Source: Brevibacillus brevis NBRC 100599 (lineage in GTDB: Bacteria; Bacillota; Bacilli; Brevibacillales; Brevibacillaceae). From it: DNA of 64,000 nt. Position 1 is the first letter of the stretch, and each line of letters begins with the position of its first letter. Below, one piece after another: positions 52,182 through 60,589 of this stretch. Location of the stretch: positions 4,969,001 to 5,033,000 of the forward strand of contig NC_012491.1 of the NCBI RefSeq assembly GCF_000010165.1, written 5' to 3'. The translations under genes and the position numbers were made by a program. The notes below the pieces were generated by a model. It searched no databases. It was not told the DNA's origin and worked only from the letters and a program-made list of their open reading frames with translations.

Positions 52182-52769
52182 TTATTTCCACTGAACCTTG
52201 TAAAGCTCATTGTTTGTTTTGGCATAGAGGATGTATTGTGCGGGTACGTTTATCTCTACAATCACATCGCTCTTCAAGTCCATGATTTTCTCTGTTTTAT
52301 CTGAAGCGAGCTGCGTCCGGTATAGAGCTTTGTCGCTGTCCAGATAGAAAATGTTGTCACCTACGACATCAACGATCTTTCCCTTAATTTGCTTGCCATC
52401 TTGCAGGTACTTACCCTCTTTGGAAATCAGCACACGCTGAGAGCTGCTATCCACGTAGGCAATCGCGTCCGTATAAACTTCAAAGCTGCCGCCCTTGCTT
52501 CCATCTATTTTTGTGTCATCTTTGGTAAGCTTCGTTTTTTCTGACCCATTCAGCTTCATTTTATAAAGTCCTTGATCAAGGCTGTCATGGAAGTAATACC
52601 AGCCATTCGAAACCGTTGCATAGTCTACATTTTCAAGGACTTCCTCTTTTTTGTCCGAATTGATTTTCGCTTTATACAGCATCGCTCGGTTGTCGTCAGT
52701 ATAAGATGTAAAGTACATATCGCTTTCATCCATGACAAAGGACGTAATCTTGTCTCCTGCAAATTTCAC
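52182..52769 (-). pseudogene. DUF5050-like propeller gene, 5' end lost
   Basis: The frame gives 195 residues of repeated blades (YFTSYTDDNRAMLYKAKI, GWYYFHDSLDQGLYKMKL, NIFYLDSDKALYRTQL) as in secreted DUF5050 proteins. It has no signal peptide and no ribosome site; upstream the frame continues to a stop at about 52815. The 5' part was probably removed by the insertion that ends at 52934. Confidence 0.65.
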
Positions 52770-52933
52770 AGCTTCAGGTGTACTGCTACCTTCACTTCCA
52801 ATTATTCCTAACTATAAATTCAAGTCCATATTTTGTAAATTTCTTTTATTTCGCACAACAAAATACCCCTTCAACTCGTGCGCAATCATTCACACAAGTC
52901 GATGGGGTCCCGTCTTATTTGTCCTTATTTCTC

Positions 52934-52962
52934 TTAGTCGTCACATTTCTCCGCTTTTCCTT
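52934..52962. repeat. Left 29-bp direct repeat (iscA 3'-end copy)
   Basis: Identical to 54429-54457. It begins with the complement of the iscA stop codon. Confidence 0.9.
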
Positions 52963-52981
52963 TTTTACCCAATTATACTAT

Positions 52982-53176
52982 TGCAAGGGCTGGATCGACC
53001 GCTCTAATGGCGTTGCAACCAAGCATTTACAACATTATTTAGCTTGGTTCCGTTATATAGATAGTAAAGAATATGAGAATACAGCGTCGAATAAGAAGAA
53101 TATGTTCGTCGTCTCTTGCCTGTTTAATGAAATAAGACAAATACTAAACTTCAAACAACAGCTTTTTCTTGACTGA
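52982..53176 (+). pseudogene. IS1595-like transposase C-terminal fragment
   Basis: The frame reads GWIDRSNGVATKHLQHYLAWFRYIDSKE...NKKNMFVVSCLFNEIRQILN and stops at 53176. The GVATKHLQHYLAWF part is typical of the end of IS1595-family transposases. The rest of the transposase is missing. Confidence 0.65.
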
Positions 53177-53275
53177 ACGGGCAGAATCTTGCAGAAAATC
53201 TGTTATAATTTTACTGTAAGTTGAAGATCAAAAACATGAAGATCGGTTCATACAACATAAATTCAGGGGGTAATA

Positions 53276-53803
53276 ATGGTTTCGATAATTCAAATGAAAC
53301 TCGAAGATTCTTACAGAATACATGATATTGACCGTTCAGAAACAATAGATCTGATTTACAAATGCAAGAACGGAGTTCTTGAAGAAATTACAGCAGGACA
53401 TGAATGCCCAAATTGGAAAGAAGATGATTATTATGAAATAATTTCGCGGTACGAATATGAACTCAAAAACGGTGGGACAGCTTTTGGAGCGTACAACGGG
53501 GATAAATTGGTTGGGTTCGGAGTCTTAGCTCATAAGTTTAGGGGTAAAGAGAATAACCAACTTCAGATTGACCTAATGTATGTTACACGGGAATACCGAA
53601 GACAAGGAATTGGTAGCCAAATTTTGGACGCATTAAGTAAAGTGGCAATTCAAAAAGGGGCGAAATACCTATATATATCTTCAACTGAAACTAACTCTGC
53701 GGTAAAGTTTTATTCAAGTTATGGTTCTACAATTACATCAGAAATAGATGAGGAGTTATTTGAAAAAGAACCTTATGACATTCATATGATAAAGAAGCTT
53801 TAG
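53276..53803 (+). CDS. GNAT acetyltransferase
   Basis: The 175-residue protein has the acetyl-CoA loop (YVTREYRRQGIGSQILDALSKVA) and the end strand FYSSYGSTITSEIDEELFEKEPYDIHMIKKL. The N-terminus resembles acetyltransferases that modify small molecules. AGGGGGTAATA precedes the ATG. Base composition is more AT-rich than in the flanking core genes, in keeping with acquisition. Substrate unknown. Confidence 0.85.
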   Translation: MVSIIQMKLEDSYRIHDIDRSETIDLIYKCKNGVLEEITAGHECPNWKEDDYYEIISRYEYELKNGGTAFGAYNGDKLVGFGVLAHKFRGKENNQLQIDLMYVTREYRRQGIGSQILDALSKVAIQKGAKYLYISSTETNSAVKFYSSYGSTITSEIDEELFEKEPYDIHMIKKL

Positions 53804-53863
53804 CACGGCAAAAGCAGGATTTTATTGTAGTGAGATATCAAATCGCTCACCAAACGGGAAATT

Positions 53864-53890
53864 AACCGCCTAGGCTGTGAAGGCGGTTTT
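53864..53890 (+). terminator. Terminator of the GNAT gene
   Basis: AACCGCCT/AGGCGGTT perfect stem with TTTT. Confidence 0.85.
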
Positions 53891-54428
53891 ACTTTGTCCA
53901 AAAATCAACATTAAGGTATGACATAGCGGGCCTTCGGAGGGGTCGCGCGCCGGAGGCATGCAGCGGATGTAATCGCCTCAAATCGGAAGTTATCGGAAGC
54001 ACATCGTAATTATCGAATAACCACTTCGTGAACTGCTTCCAATGATTGCTGTAGCCCGTCAAAGTACGCTCTCGTAATCCCTCCGCACATTTAGCGGAAA
54101 CTACTAGATCAAAAGCTTAGTTAAATGTCAGTCGCGGATACTCACTGTCCGCCTGCCGTCTCCCGATTGGTGTACGTTTTGCGCGTTTCTTCAACACAGA
54201 AAAAGCCTCCTCAACGGTATTTTTACACAATCCACCGTTAAAAAGGCAGTTATCTACAACCCTAAAACGTAAATTTCGGGGTTGTTATTGTACATTCGAG
54301 CGTTTGATAATCCGCAGATATTCGGGTGCAATCCTCAACCCACGGCAGGCTTCCGAAAAATTCCGGTTAGGCTACCGACTAGGCTCCGGTCAGATCACCG
54401 GAACTAAAAAACGTTGATAAGACGCCAA
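53891..54428. other. Non-coding right part of the mini-island
   Basis: No ORF with a ribosome site is visible. The stretch contains a GC-rich segment (about 53928-53972) and a hairpin ACAACCC/GGGTTGT at 54255-54287. I cannot assign a function; short sequences like GCACATTTAGCGGAA look like fragments of dispersed repeats. Confidence 0.5.
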
Positions 54429-54457
54429 TTAGTCGTCACATTTCTCCGCTTTTCCTT
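54429..54457. repeat. Right 29-bp direct repeat (native iscA 3' end)
   Basis: Identical to 52934-52962; it contains the iscA stop codon and last nine codons. Confidence 0.9.
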
Positions 54458-54788
54458 CAGCCAACGCTGTTTTGAACGAAGATCCACAACCACAAGAAGC
54501 GACTGCATTCGGATTCTCGATGGAGAAGCCTCCACCCATCATCGATTCCTTAAAATCGATTTGTGTACCTTTAATGTATGGGTAGCTGTCCTTATCGACA
54601 ACAATTTTCACACCGTTTTGCTCGAAGGTCTCGTCGCCTTCTTTCATCTCTTCGTCCCAGCCCATCCCGTAGGTAAAGCCGCTGCAACCACCTGTTCTGA
54701 CACCTACCCGCAAAAACACATCGGGCTTGCCTTCTGCTGCCAGCATTTCTTTTACTTTCAGACTGGCGCTCTCTGTCAATGTAATCAT
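54429..54788 (-). CDS. Iron-sulfur cluster assembly protein, IscA/ErpA family
   Basis: This 119-residue A-type carrier inserts Fe-S clusters into apo-enzymes. The three conserved Cys are in GGCSGFTY and the C-terminal CGCGSSF. It is the yutM equivalent of B. subtilis. GGAGGG precedes the ATG. Its 3' end is duplicated at 52934 and has probably served as an integration site without changing the protein. Confidence 0.94.
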   Translation of the reverse strand: MITLTESASLKVKEMLAAEGKPDVFLRVGVRTGGCSGFTYGMGWDEEMKEGDETFEQNGVKIVVDKDSYPYIKGTQIDFKESMMGGGFSIENPNAVASCGCGSSFKTALAEGKAEKCDD

Positions 54789-54914
54789 GCTTCTTTCCCT
54801 CCTTCACAGGCTCATCATTCCTGCACTTGTTACAACCAGTATATTCAGTTTACTAAGAAACGCTTCTTCCCACAAGCTTCCCCTGCACTTTACGAGCTCA
54901 TTCTCTCTTTCCAA

Positions 54915-54939
54915 ATAAAAAAGAAGGGTTTCCCCTTCC
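54915..54939 (-). terminator. Terminator of the Spo0E-like gene
   Basis: GAAGGG/CCCTTC stem with a four-base loop and A6 on the left. Confidence 0.78.
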
Positions 54940-55160
54940 TATGCAAAATGTGCATTGTTTTCCATTAAATAAAATCTATACGATTTCTTCCGGTTCTCTG
55001 CCTTAGACAGACTATGATCGATCTGGTTCAGTTCGTTGTGTAGTTGATCAATTTGTATACTGTATTCTAGGACATCTGGATGATCTAACCCAAACTCTAA
55101 CCCCATATTTACCATACGCTGTCGAAGGAGTTCGATTTTCTCGAGCAAAACGTCCCGCAT
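54939..55160 (-). CDS. Spo0E-like aspartyl-phosphate phosphatase
   Basis: The 73-residue, two-helix protein carries the Spo0E signature in the form YSIQIDQLHNELN (S-x2-x-D-x-L). Such proteins dephosphorylate Spo0A-P and delay sporulation. AGGAGGAG precedes the ATG. Confidence 0.82.
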   Translation of the reverse strand: MRDVLLEKIELLRQRMVNMGLEFGLDHPDVLEYSIQIDQLHNELNQIDHSLSKAENRKKSYRFYLMENNAHFA

Positions 55161-55377
55161 TTGAAGCTCCTCCTAATAATAGATCAGGCTTTCTTACTAT
55201 ATTTTACAAGAACAGCTAGAATTTCGCAAACGAAAAATTCCTACTTTCCCCATTTAATGCCGATATTTGTTAGTTTTTTACAATATTTCACACAAAGAAA
55301 TAACGGCTTTTCATGACCAATCGAGTGGGAAAATGGGGCGAGAAGGAGCCAAGTGTAGAGTTGGAGAACTTATGATA

Positions 55378-55406
55378 TTGTTCGTACTTACCAAGAGGTT
55401 TATAAT
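55378..55406 (+). promoter_or_regulatory. Sigma-A promoter of mqnE
   Basis: TTGTTC, 17 bp, TATAAT. Transcription should start near 55413, giving a leader of about 130 bases. The rest of 55161-55377 shows no gene. Confidence 0.75.
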
Positions 55407-55443
55407 ATAGGTGCTCTTGTTGCCCGAGATTCACTTTATTCCT

Positions 55444-55502
55444 AAGAGCTTTCCACTCCCATGGAACGAATATCGATTGGGTAGGACTGGATTAAAGCTC
55501 TT
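55444..55502 (+). promoter_or_regulatory. Structured leader of mqnE
   Basis: A 9-bp perfect inverted repeat AAGAGCTTT (55444-55452) / AAAGCTCTT (55494-55502) encloses 41 bases that can form further pairs (CCCA with TGGG). It lies 40 bases upstream of the mqnE start and is not followed by a T-run. It matches no riboswitch class I recognise. Confidence 0.45.
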
Positions 55503-55541
55503 TCATCTAAGAACCATTGACTTTGAAAGGAAGTGTTTGGA

Positions 55542-56645
55542 ATGGCGCTTGAAACGATTGCCATACAAGACAAAGCTCTCGCCGGAATCGCTGAAAAAGT
55601 TATGCATGGCGAAAGACTTACCTTGGAAGACGGTGTCACCCTTTTTAATTCCAACGATCTTTTGACGATTGGACAATTGGCTAACGTTGTTAACTATCGC
55701 AAGAATCAGGATAACGTTTACTTTTTGCAAAATCTGTACATCAACCCAACCAACGTATGTGAAGCTCATTGCAAATTCTGTGGCTTCCGCCGCGATGAAG
55801 GGGATGAAGGTGCCTACACGATGAGCATGGAAGAGTTGCTTCATTATGTAGAAACGCGCTTCCATCCGGGTATCCGTGAATTTCATATCGTTGGCGGACA
55901 TAACCAGCACAAGCCATTTGAATACTACCTCGACACCCTTCGTACCTTGAGAAAAGCGTACCCGGATGTGACGATTAAATCGTATACAGGTGCAGAGATT
56001 GAGTTCTTCTCCCGCATTTCCGGTCTCTCCATCCGCGAGGTTTTGCAAGAGCTGATGAAGGCTGGTCTTCAAAGCCTTACTGGTGGTGGCGCTGAAATTT
56101 TGACTGAGCGCTATCGGATGAAAATGAGCCCGGAAAAAGCAAGTACAGACATGTACCTGCAAGTACACCGCACGGCTCATGAGTTGGGCTTGAAAACACA
56201 TACCACCATGCTGTACGGCTCCATCGAGACATTAGAAGAGCGCGTGATCCACATGCTTCGCCTGCGCGAGCTGCAAGATGACACAAACGGCTTCATGGTA
56301 TTTATCCCATTGGCTGTTCAACCGATCAAAGCAACAGCAGGCATCAAACGCCGCAACTCTGCCATTGATGATTTGAAAACAATGGCAATCAGCCGTCTGA
56401 TGCTCGATAACTTCCAGCATATCAAAGCATACTTCATCAACATCGGTACCCAACTCACACAGCTTTCTCTGCAAATGGGAATTTCCGATGCTCACGGAAC
56501 CTTGATCGAGGAACGCATCAGCCACTCAGCCGGTGCACTTACCCAGCAAGCCCTGACAGTAGATGAGTTGGTTTGGTTGATCAAAGGCGCTGGAAAACGC
56601 GCTCTGGAACGCGATACCTTCTACAACGTGATCAAAGAACATTAA
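55542..56645 (+). CDS. mqnE: Aminofutalosine synthase
   Basis: MqnE is a radical SAM enzyme that joins the adenosyl radical to 3-carboxyvinyloxybenzoate in the futalosine route to menaquinone. The 367-residue protein has the cluster motif CEAHCKFC (C-x3-C-x2-C). Length and the segments FHIVGGHNQHKPFEYYLD, SYTGAEIEFFSRI and GGGAEILTERYR fit MqnE rather than MqnC or CofH. The ATG at 55542 follows AAAGGAAG. The other mqn genes are not in the window. Confidence 0.9.
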   Translation: MALETIAIQDKALAGIAEKVMHGERLTLEDGVTLFNSNDLLTIGQLANVVNYRKNQDNVYFLQNLYINPTNVCEAHCKFCGFRRDEGDEGAYTMSMEELLHYVETRFHPGIREFHIVGGHNQHKPFEYYLDTLRTLRKAYPDVTIKSYTGAEIEFFSRISGLSIREVLQELMKAGLQSLTGGGAEILTERYRMKMSPEKASTDMYLQVHRTAHELGLKTHTTMLYGSIETLEERVIHMLRLRELQDDTNGFMVFIPLAVQPIKATAGIKRRNSAIDDLKTMAISRLMLDNFQHIKAYFINIGTQLTQLSLQMGISDAHGTLIEERISHSAGALTQQALTVDELVWLIKGAGKRALERDTFYNVIKEH

Positions 56646-56649
56646 TCCA

Positions 56650-56692
56650 AAAAAAAGCTGATGCTCCAGATCACTTGGGCATCAGCTTTACT
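56650..56692 (+). terminator. Terminator of mqnE
   Basis: AAGCTGATGC/GCATCAGCTT perfect stem flanked by an A-run and T-rich sequence. Confidence 0.88.
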
Positions 56693-56748
56693 ATTTTGAT
56701 ACGTGCGCGGTTGATCATGCTCCCCAATGAACATCCTAAGAGAACAAT

Positions 56749-57012
56749 CTACAGAGGAAAATCTGCATCCAGCAGCTCTTCTTCCTCCCGTAATTTATTC
56801 TTGATTTTCACCAGTAATTCATCGGCTGTTGGAGCTTGTACCAAGCTGCCATTTACGAGCGCGAATGGCTCCATGTAGCATTCACCGCAATACCCGAGAC
56901 AGCCGTACTCGAGTACGTCCACATCCAGATCCGGATCATTTTCCAATGCATCCACGACGGATTGCGTATAAGAGGAAACATTGCTCGCGCAAAATTCTAC
57001 TAGTGGTTTCAT
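56749..57012 (-). CDS. yuzB: DUF1450 protein YuzB
   Basis: The 87-residue thioredoxin-fold protein has four Cys (EFCASN, YGCLGYCGECY) placed as in small [2Fe-2S] ferredoxins. It lies beside yutJ as in B. subtilis. Function unknown. Confidence 0.9.
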   Translation of the reverse strand: MKPLVEFCASNVSSYTQSVVDALENDPDLDVDVLEYGCLGYCGECYMEPFALVNGSLVQAPTADELLVKIKNKLREEEELLDADFPL

Positions 57013-57185
57013 CTATTGTCACCTACCGATTATTTCGACATCATCACGTACTTTATTGTACCGCGACTTTGATAAAAATCCAGCGGAGAAAACGGGAAAA
57101 AGATTCTGCTTGCATTTTTAGTGAAAGAGACTAAAAATAGAGTGGGTGCTGTAAAAAACGGACAGAAGAAAGGACTAGACCTTCT

Positions 57186-58253
57186 ATGAAACGACTTGTG
57201 ATCCTTGGAGGAGGATACGGGGGTCTTCGTATTATTGAGCGAGTCCTGTCCCCTGATTTACCAGATGACGTGTTTATAACCCTCGTAGACCGTATGCCGT
57301 TTCATGGCTTGAAAACAGAGTATTACGCTCTGGCGGCAGGTACTACACCGGAATCTCACCTGCGTGTTACTTTTCCAAACGATCCGCGTCTGACCGTCAA
57401 ATACGGTGAAATTGCTGGCGTGGAAATGGACGAGCAGGTCGTCAATTTTGCTGACGGGGACACCCTCTCCTACGATTGGCTTGTAATCGGATTGGGTTGT
57501 GAGGATCGTTACCATGATATCCCTGGTGCTGATCAATTTACGTGTTCGATTCAAACCATGGGAGCTACTCGCAACACATACATGGCAATCAATAATGTGA
57601 ACCCATACGGTACGGTTAGCGTTGTGGGCGGTGGTCTTTCCGGGGTGGAAATGGCTGCTGAGCTGCGCGAGAGCCGTCCCGACCTGAATGTGCGCATCAT
57701 CGACCGCGGTCAAAGCATTTTGAGCCCATTCCCGAAAAAGCTTCAGGAATATGCATCTCAATGGTTCATTGAGCACGATGTACAGCTTGTTTCCATGGCG
57801 AATGTCACTGGCATCGAGCAAGGGATCGTGTACAACCACAATCAGCCTGTTGAAAGTGATGTTATCGTATGGACAGCAGGTATTCAAGCGAACAAAATCG
57901 TGCGCTCTCTGCCGATCGAAACAGACAACATCGGACGCGCCAAACTCAATCAGTACCATCAAATCCCATCCCATACGAACGTGTATGTAGTAGGTGACTG
58001 TGCAAGCACAATCATCGCGCCGAGCGCGCAAACAGCTGAGATCCAAGGCGAACAAATTGCCTTGATGTTGAAAAAAGACATCAAAGGTGAGGAGTATCCA
58101 GCTTCATTGCCTGCTCTCAAGCATAAGGGCTTCCTCGGTTCCCTCGGCAAAAAGGAAGGCTTTGCCAGCATGGGAAAAATGTCTCTGGTTGGTCAGATGG
58201 CTCGTGTCATCAAGAGCGGTCAGCTATGGATGTACAAAAAGCATATGGGATAG
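57186..58253 (+). CDS. yutJ: Type II NADH dehydrogenase-like oxidoreductase YutJ
   Basis: The 355-residue flavoprotein has LVILGGGYGGLRIIERV, VSVVGGGLSGVEMAAEL and TNVYVVGDCASTIIAPSAQTAEIQGEQIA. It is divergent from yuzB. With YumB it is the second NDH-2-like enzyme of the window. Confidence 0.93.
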   Translation: MKRLVILGGGYGGLRIIERVLSPDLPDDVFITLVDRMPFHGLKTEYYALAAGTTPESHLRVTFPNDPRLTVKYGEIAGVEMDEQVVNFADGDTLSYDWLVIGLGCEDRYHDIPGADQFTCSIQTMGATRNTYMAINNVNPYGTVSVVGGGLSGVEMAAELRESRPDLNVRIIDRGQSILSPFPKKLQEYASQWFIEHDVQLVSMANVTGIEQGIVYNHNQPVESDVIVWTAGIQANKIVRSLPIETDNIGRAKLNQYHQIPSHTNVYVVGDCASTIIAPSAQTAEIQGEQIALMLKKDIKGEEYPASLPALKHKGFLGSLGKKEGFASMGKMSLVGQMARVIKSGQLWMYKKHMG

Positions 58254-58261
58254 CAAACAAG

Positions 58262-58296
58262 CCTGTTGACCGGATGGTCTAACAGGTTTTCTTTTT
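58262..58296 (+). terminator. Terminator of yutJ
   Basis: CCTGTT/AACAGG stem followed by T-rich sequence. Confidence 0.75.
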
Positions 58297-58331
58297 GTAT
58301 AATCAAAGGATTAGGAGGGTGATTTTTCCAG

Positions 58332-58802
58332 ATGAATGATTATATTCAAACAATGCGCCGTTTGATCGGGCAAGAACGGCTGATAACTGTAGGCTGTGGA
58401 GCGATCATCGAGGACGAGCTTGGACGTATTTTGCTGCAAAGGCGCAAAGACCAGAACAACTGGTGTCTACCTGGAGGTCTGATGGAAATCGGGGAAACCT
58501 TTATAGAGACACTATTTCGTGAAGTAGAAGAAGAAACCAATCTGATCATTGAGGCGCCAGAGCTGTTTGGAATATACTCCGGCCCTTCGGGTTGCAGAGA
58601 ATACCCGAACGGCGACAAGGTGTTCAGTGTGCAAATCATCTTTCGAGTAACCTCGTTTCATGGAGAACTCAAACAAGAGGGCCCTGAGAGCTCTGAGCAT
58701 ACGTTCTTTACACGGGACAACCTCCCGCAAACACTTAATCCCGGTCAGGCAGCGTTTATATTGGATTGGGCGGAAGGACTTATGGGACCCATCGTCAAAT
58801 AA
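58332..58802 (+). CDS. Nudix hydrolase
   Basis: The 156-residue protein has the Nudix box GGLMEIGETFIETLFREVEEETNL. The N-terminal helix and the end (LNPGQAAFILDWAEGL) match a group of Bacillus Nudix enzymes of unknown substrate. AGGAGGGTG precedes the ATG. Confidence 0.9.
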   Translation: MNDYIQTMRRLIGQERLITVGCGAIIEDELGRILLQRRKDQNNWCLPGGLMEIGETFIETLFREVEEETNLIIEAPELFGIYSGPSGCREYPNGDKVFSVQIIFRVTSFHGELKQEGPESSEHTFFTRDNLPQTLNPGQAAFILDWAEGLMGPIVK

Positions 58803-58884
58803 TTCAAAAAACGGACCAATGATAATCTCCGAGCGAAACCCACATAATATCGTAGACCGGAATAACCAGCTTGGAGGTTTTTTA

Positions 58885-59745
58885 GTGGAACCCAACACAT
58901 ATGAGGATATGAAAGATACGCTGGCCGACAATTACATGCCGATGACTTCCTTTCGAAGTGGCGTCGAAGAGACAGTCAGACCAGATGTAGAATGCTACAC
59001 CATTCAAATTGTGAACATCGCGCTGGTCGGAGATGCAAAATCATGGGTTCTGGTAGATGCGGGTATGCCACAATCGGCGAAACAAATCATCGGGATTGCC
59101 CAGGAGCGCTTTGGTGAGGGTGCCAAGCCGAGGGCCATCCTGCTCACTCACGGTCATTTCGATCATGTCGGGGCAGTCATCGAGCTCGTAAAAGCGTGGA
59201 GGGTGCCCGTCTATGCCCATTCGCTTGAAATCCCCTATTTGACAGGCCAAACATACTATCCGGAGCCAGATGGAACGGTTGAGGGCGGGCTGCTTGCGAT
59301 GATATCCCCGTTGTTTCCAAATGAACCAATCGATTTGGGCAGCCATGTTCATCCTTTGCCCGAAGACGGGAGTGTTCCCGAAATGCCTGGATGGCGCTGG
59401 ATACATACACCTGGACATTCCCCCGGGCACATTTCCTTCTTTCGTGATGAAGACAGAACTCTCCTCGCAGGGGATGCTTTTGTTACGGTAAAACAGGACT
59501 CATTGTATCAAGTCTTGACTCAGCAAAAGCAACTGACCGGTCCTCCTGTTTATTTGACAACTGATTGGCAGGCAGCTCGACAATCCGTCGAAAAGCTTGC
59601 CAATCTTGCCCCTGCGTATGCAATCACTGGTCACGGTCAACCTATGTATGGCGAGGAATTGGCCGATGGATTGGTCCAATTGGTTGCGGAGTTTGATCGG
59701 GTAGCTGTCCCCAAGTATGGGCGATATGTGGACAAGGAGATGTAG
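58885..59745 (+). CDS. Metallo-beta-lactamase-fold hydrolase
   Basis: The 286-residue protein has the zinc motif THGHFDHVG, then HTPGHSPGHISF and LLAGDAF, and the late His in ITGHGQPMYGEEL. It is a glyoxalase II-like hydrolase. GTG 58885 follows GGAGGTTTTTTA. It lies 82 bp after the Nudix gene. Confidence 0.9.
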   Translation: MEPNTYEDMKDTLADNYMPMTSFRSGVEETVRPDVECYTIQIVNIALVGDAKSWVLVDAGMPQSAKQIIGIAQERFGEGAKPRAILLTHGHFDHVGAVIELVKAWRVPVYAHSLEIPYLTGQTYYPEPDGTVEGGLLAMISPLFPNEPIDLGSHVHPLPEDGSVPEMPGWRWIHTPGHSPGHISFFRDEDRTLLAGDAFVTVKQDSLYQVLTQQKQLTGPPVYLTTDWQAARQSVEKLANLAPAYAITGHGQPMYGEELADGLVQLVAEFDRVAVPKYGRYVDKEM

Positions 59746-59750
59746 ACTGG

Positions 59751-59791
59751 CAAAAAAGCTGACGTCGGGATGGTTGGACGTCAGCTTTTTA
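59751..59791 (+). terminator. Terminator between the MBL and nitrilase genes
   Basis: An 11-bp perfect stem AAGCTGACGTC/GACGTCAGCTT with A6 left and T5 right, bidirectional. Confidence 0.93.
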
Positions 59792-59815
59792 TGGTTGGTT
59801 AGAAGATACCTTTTC

Positions 59816-60574
59816 CTATTCAACCAACCCGGGCTGGAATCGCTGGGCCAATAATCGCGTTGCTTTCGCAGGATCAATCTCTAACACAAGCAGCTCCTCG
59901 ACCCCTGAAGCCGCCACACACAGCCGTTCCCCGGTCGGTGAGATCAAAGCCGTCGTCACCTGTTGATTCGGAATCGCGTAGTTCACGCTGGCGAAGTAGA
60001 TATTGTTTTCCAAGCTTCGGCAAACCATCGCCCCGTTGTAAAAATCGGGATTGCTGACCTCCCCTGTAAACATCGGATGGAAAACAATGCTCGCTCCACG
60101 GCGTGCCGCCCACCGTACCGTCTCTGGATATCGCCATCCTTCATGGCAAATGACAATGCCAAACGCCACATCCTCTATCGTAAACATTTGCCGCCCTTCG
60201 CCCGGAATATAGTCAAACTGATCCTCATCTGGGTCGATCTGATTTTTTATTTGCAACCCAAGATCTTCTCCCTGTTTCCCCACCACAAAGGCGACTAGAC
60301 GATAGCCGCGCTCATCCTTCCATTCCATCGGTAAAATGACGGCGAGCTGGCGTTCCTTCGCCAGAGCACGAATCTCTTCCAAAGCTCTCCGTTGTACCTC
60401 ATGATCGTATGCTTCCACTTCATAGCCAACACCGCGCAGCCCCGGAATCATCGATTCAGGAAAGCAAATCAGATCGCAATTGTTTTGCGCAGCATTTATC
60501 ATCTGCTCCTTAATGATTGCAAGCCCCTCCGCCGCTGATTGGGGGAACCTCGTCTGAGCCAGGCCTATTTTCAT
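59816..60574 (-). CDS. Carbon-nitrogen hydrolase (nitrilase family)
   Basis: The 252-residue protein has the Glu-Lys-Cys triad: Glu in CFPESMIPGL, Lys in GLQIKNQIDPDE, Cys in GIVICHEGWRYPE. It hydrolyses a carboxylic amide or nitrile; substrate unknown. AGAGGGATTTTCC precedes the ATG. Confidence 0.88.
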   Translation of the reverse strand: MKIGLAQTRFPQSAAEGLAIIKEQMINAAQNNCDLICFPESMIPGLRGVGYEVEAYDHEVQRRALEEIRALAKERQLAVILPMEWKDERGYRLVAFVVGKQGEDLGLQIKNQIDPDEDQFDYIPGEGRQMFTIEDVAFGIVICHEGWRYPETVRWAARRGASIVFHPMFTGEVSNPDFYNGAMVCRSLENNIYFASVNYAIPNQQVTTALISPTGERLCVAASGVEELLVLEIDPAKATRLLAQRFQPGLVE

Positions 60575-60589
60575 GGAAAATCCCTCTTT

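Larger units (their letters stand above)
52934..54428. mobile_element. Mini-island between direct repeats of the iscA 3' end
   Basis: A 29-bp sequence at 52934-52962 is identical to 54429-54457, which is the stop and last nine codons of iscA. Between them lie a transposase tail, a GNAT gene and 625 bp of non-coding DNA. This arrangement is that of an element integrated at a gene 3' end, with the distal repeat as the second attachment site. No integrase is present, so it would be a cargo or deletion remnant. Confidence 0.65.

Noticed and set aside
55503-56201. 232-codon minus-strand frame over mqnE
   Set aside because: It is antisense to the radical SAM gene and shows no motifs.
57258-58055. 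265-codon minus-strand frame over yutJ
   Set aside because: It is antisense to the NDH-2 gene with the Cys/His-rich composition typical of shadows.
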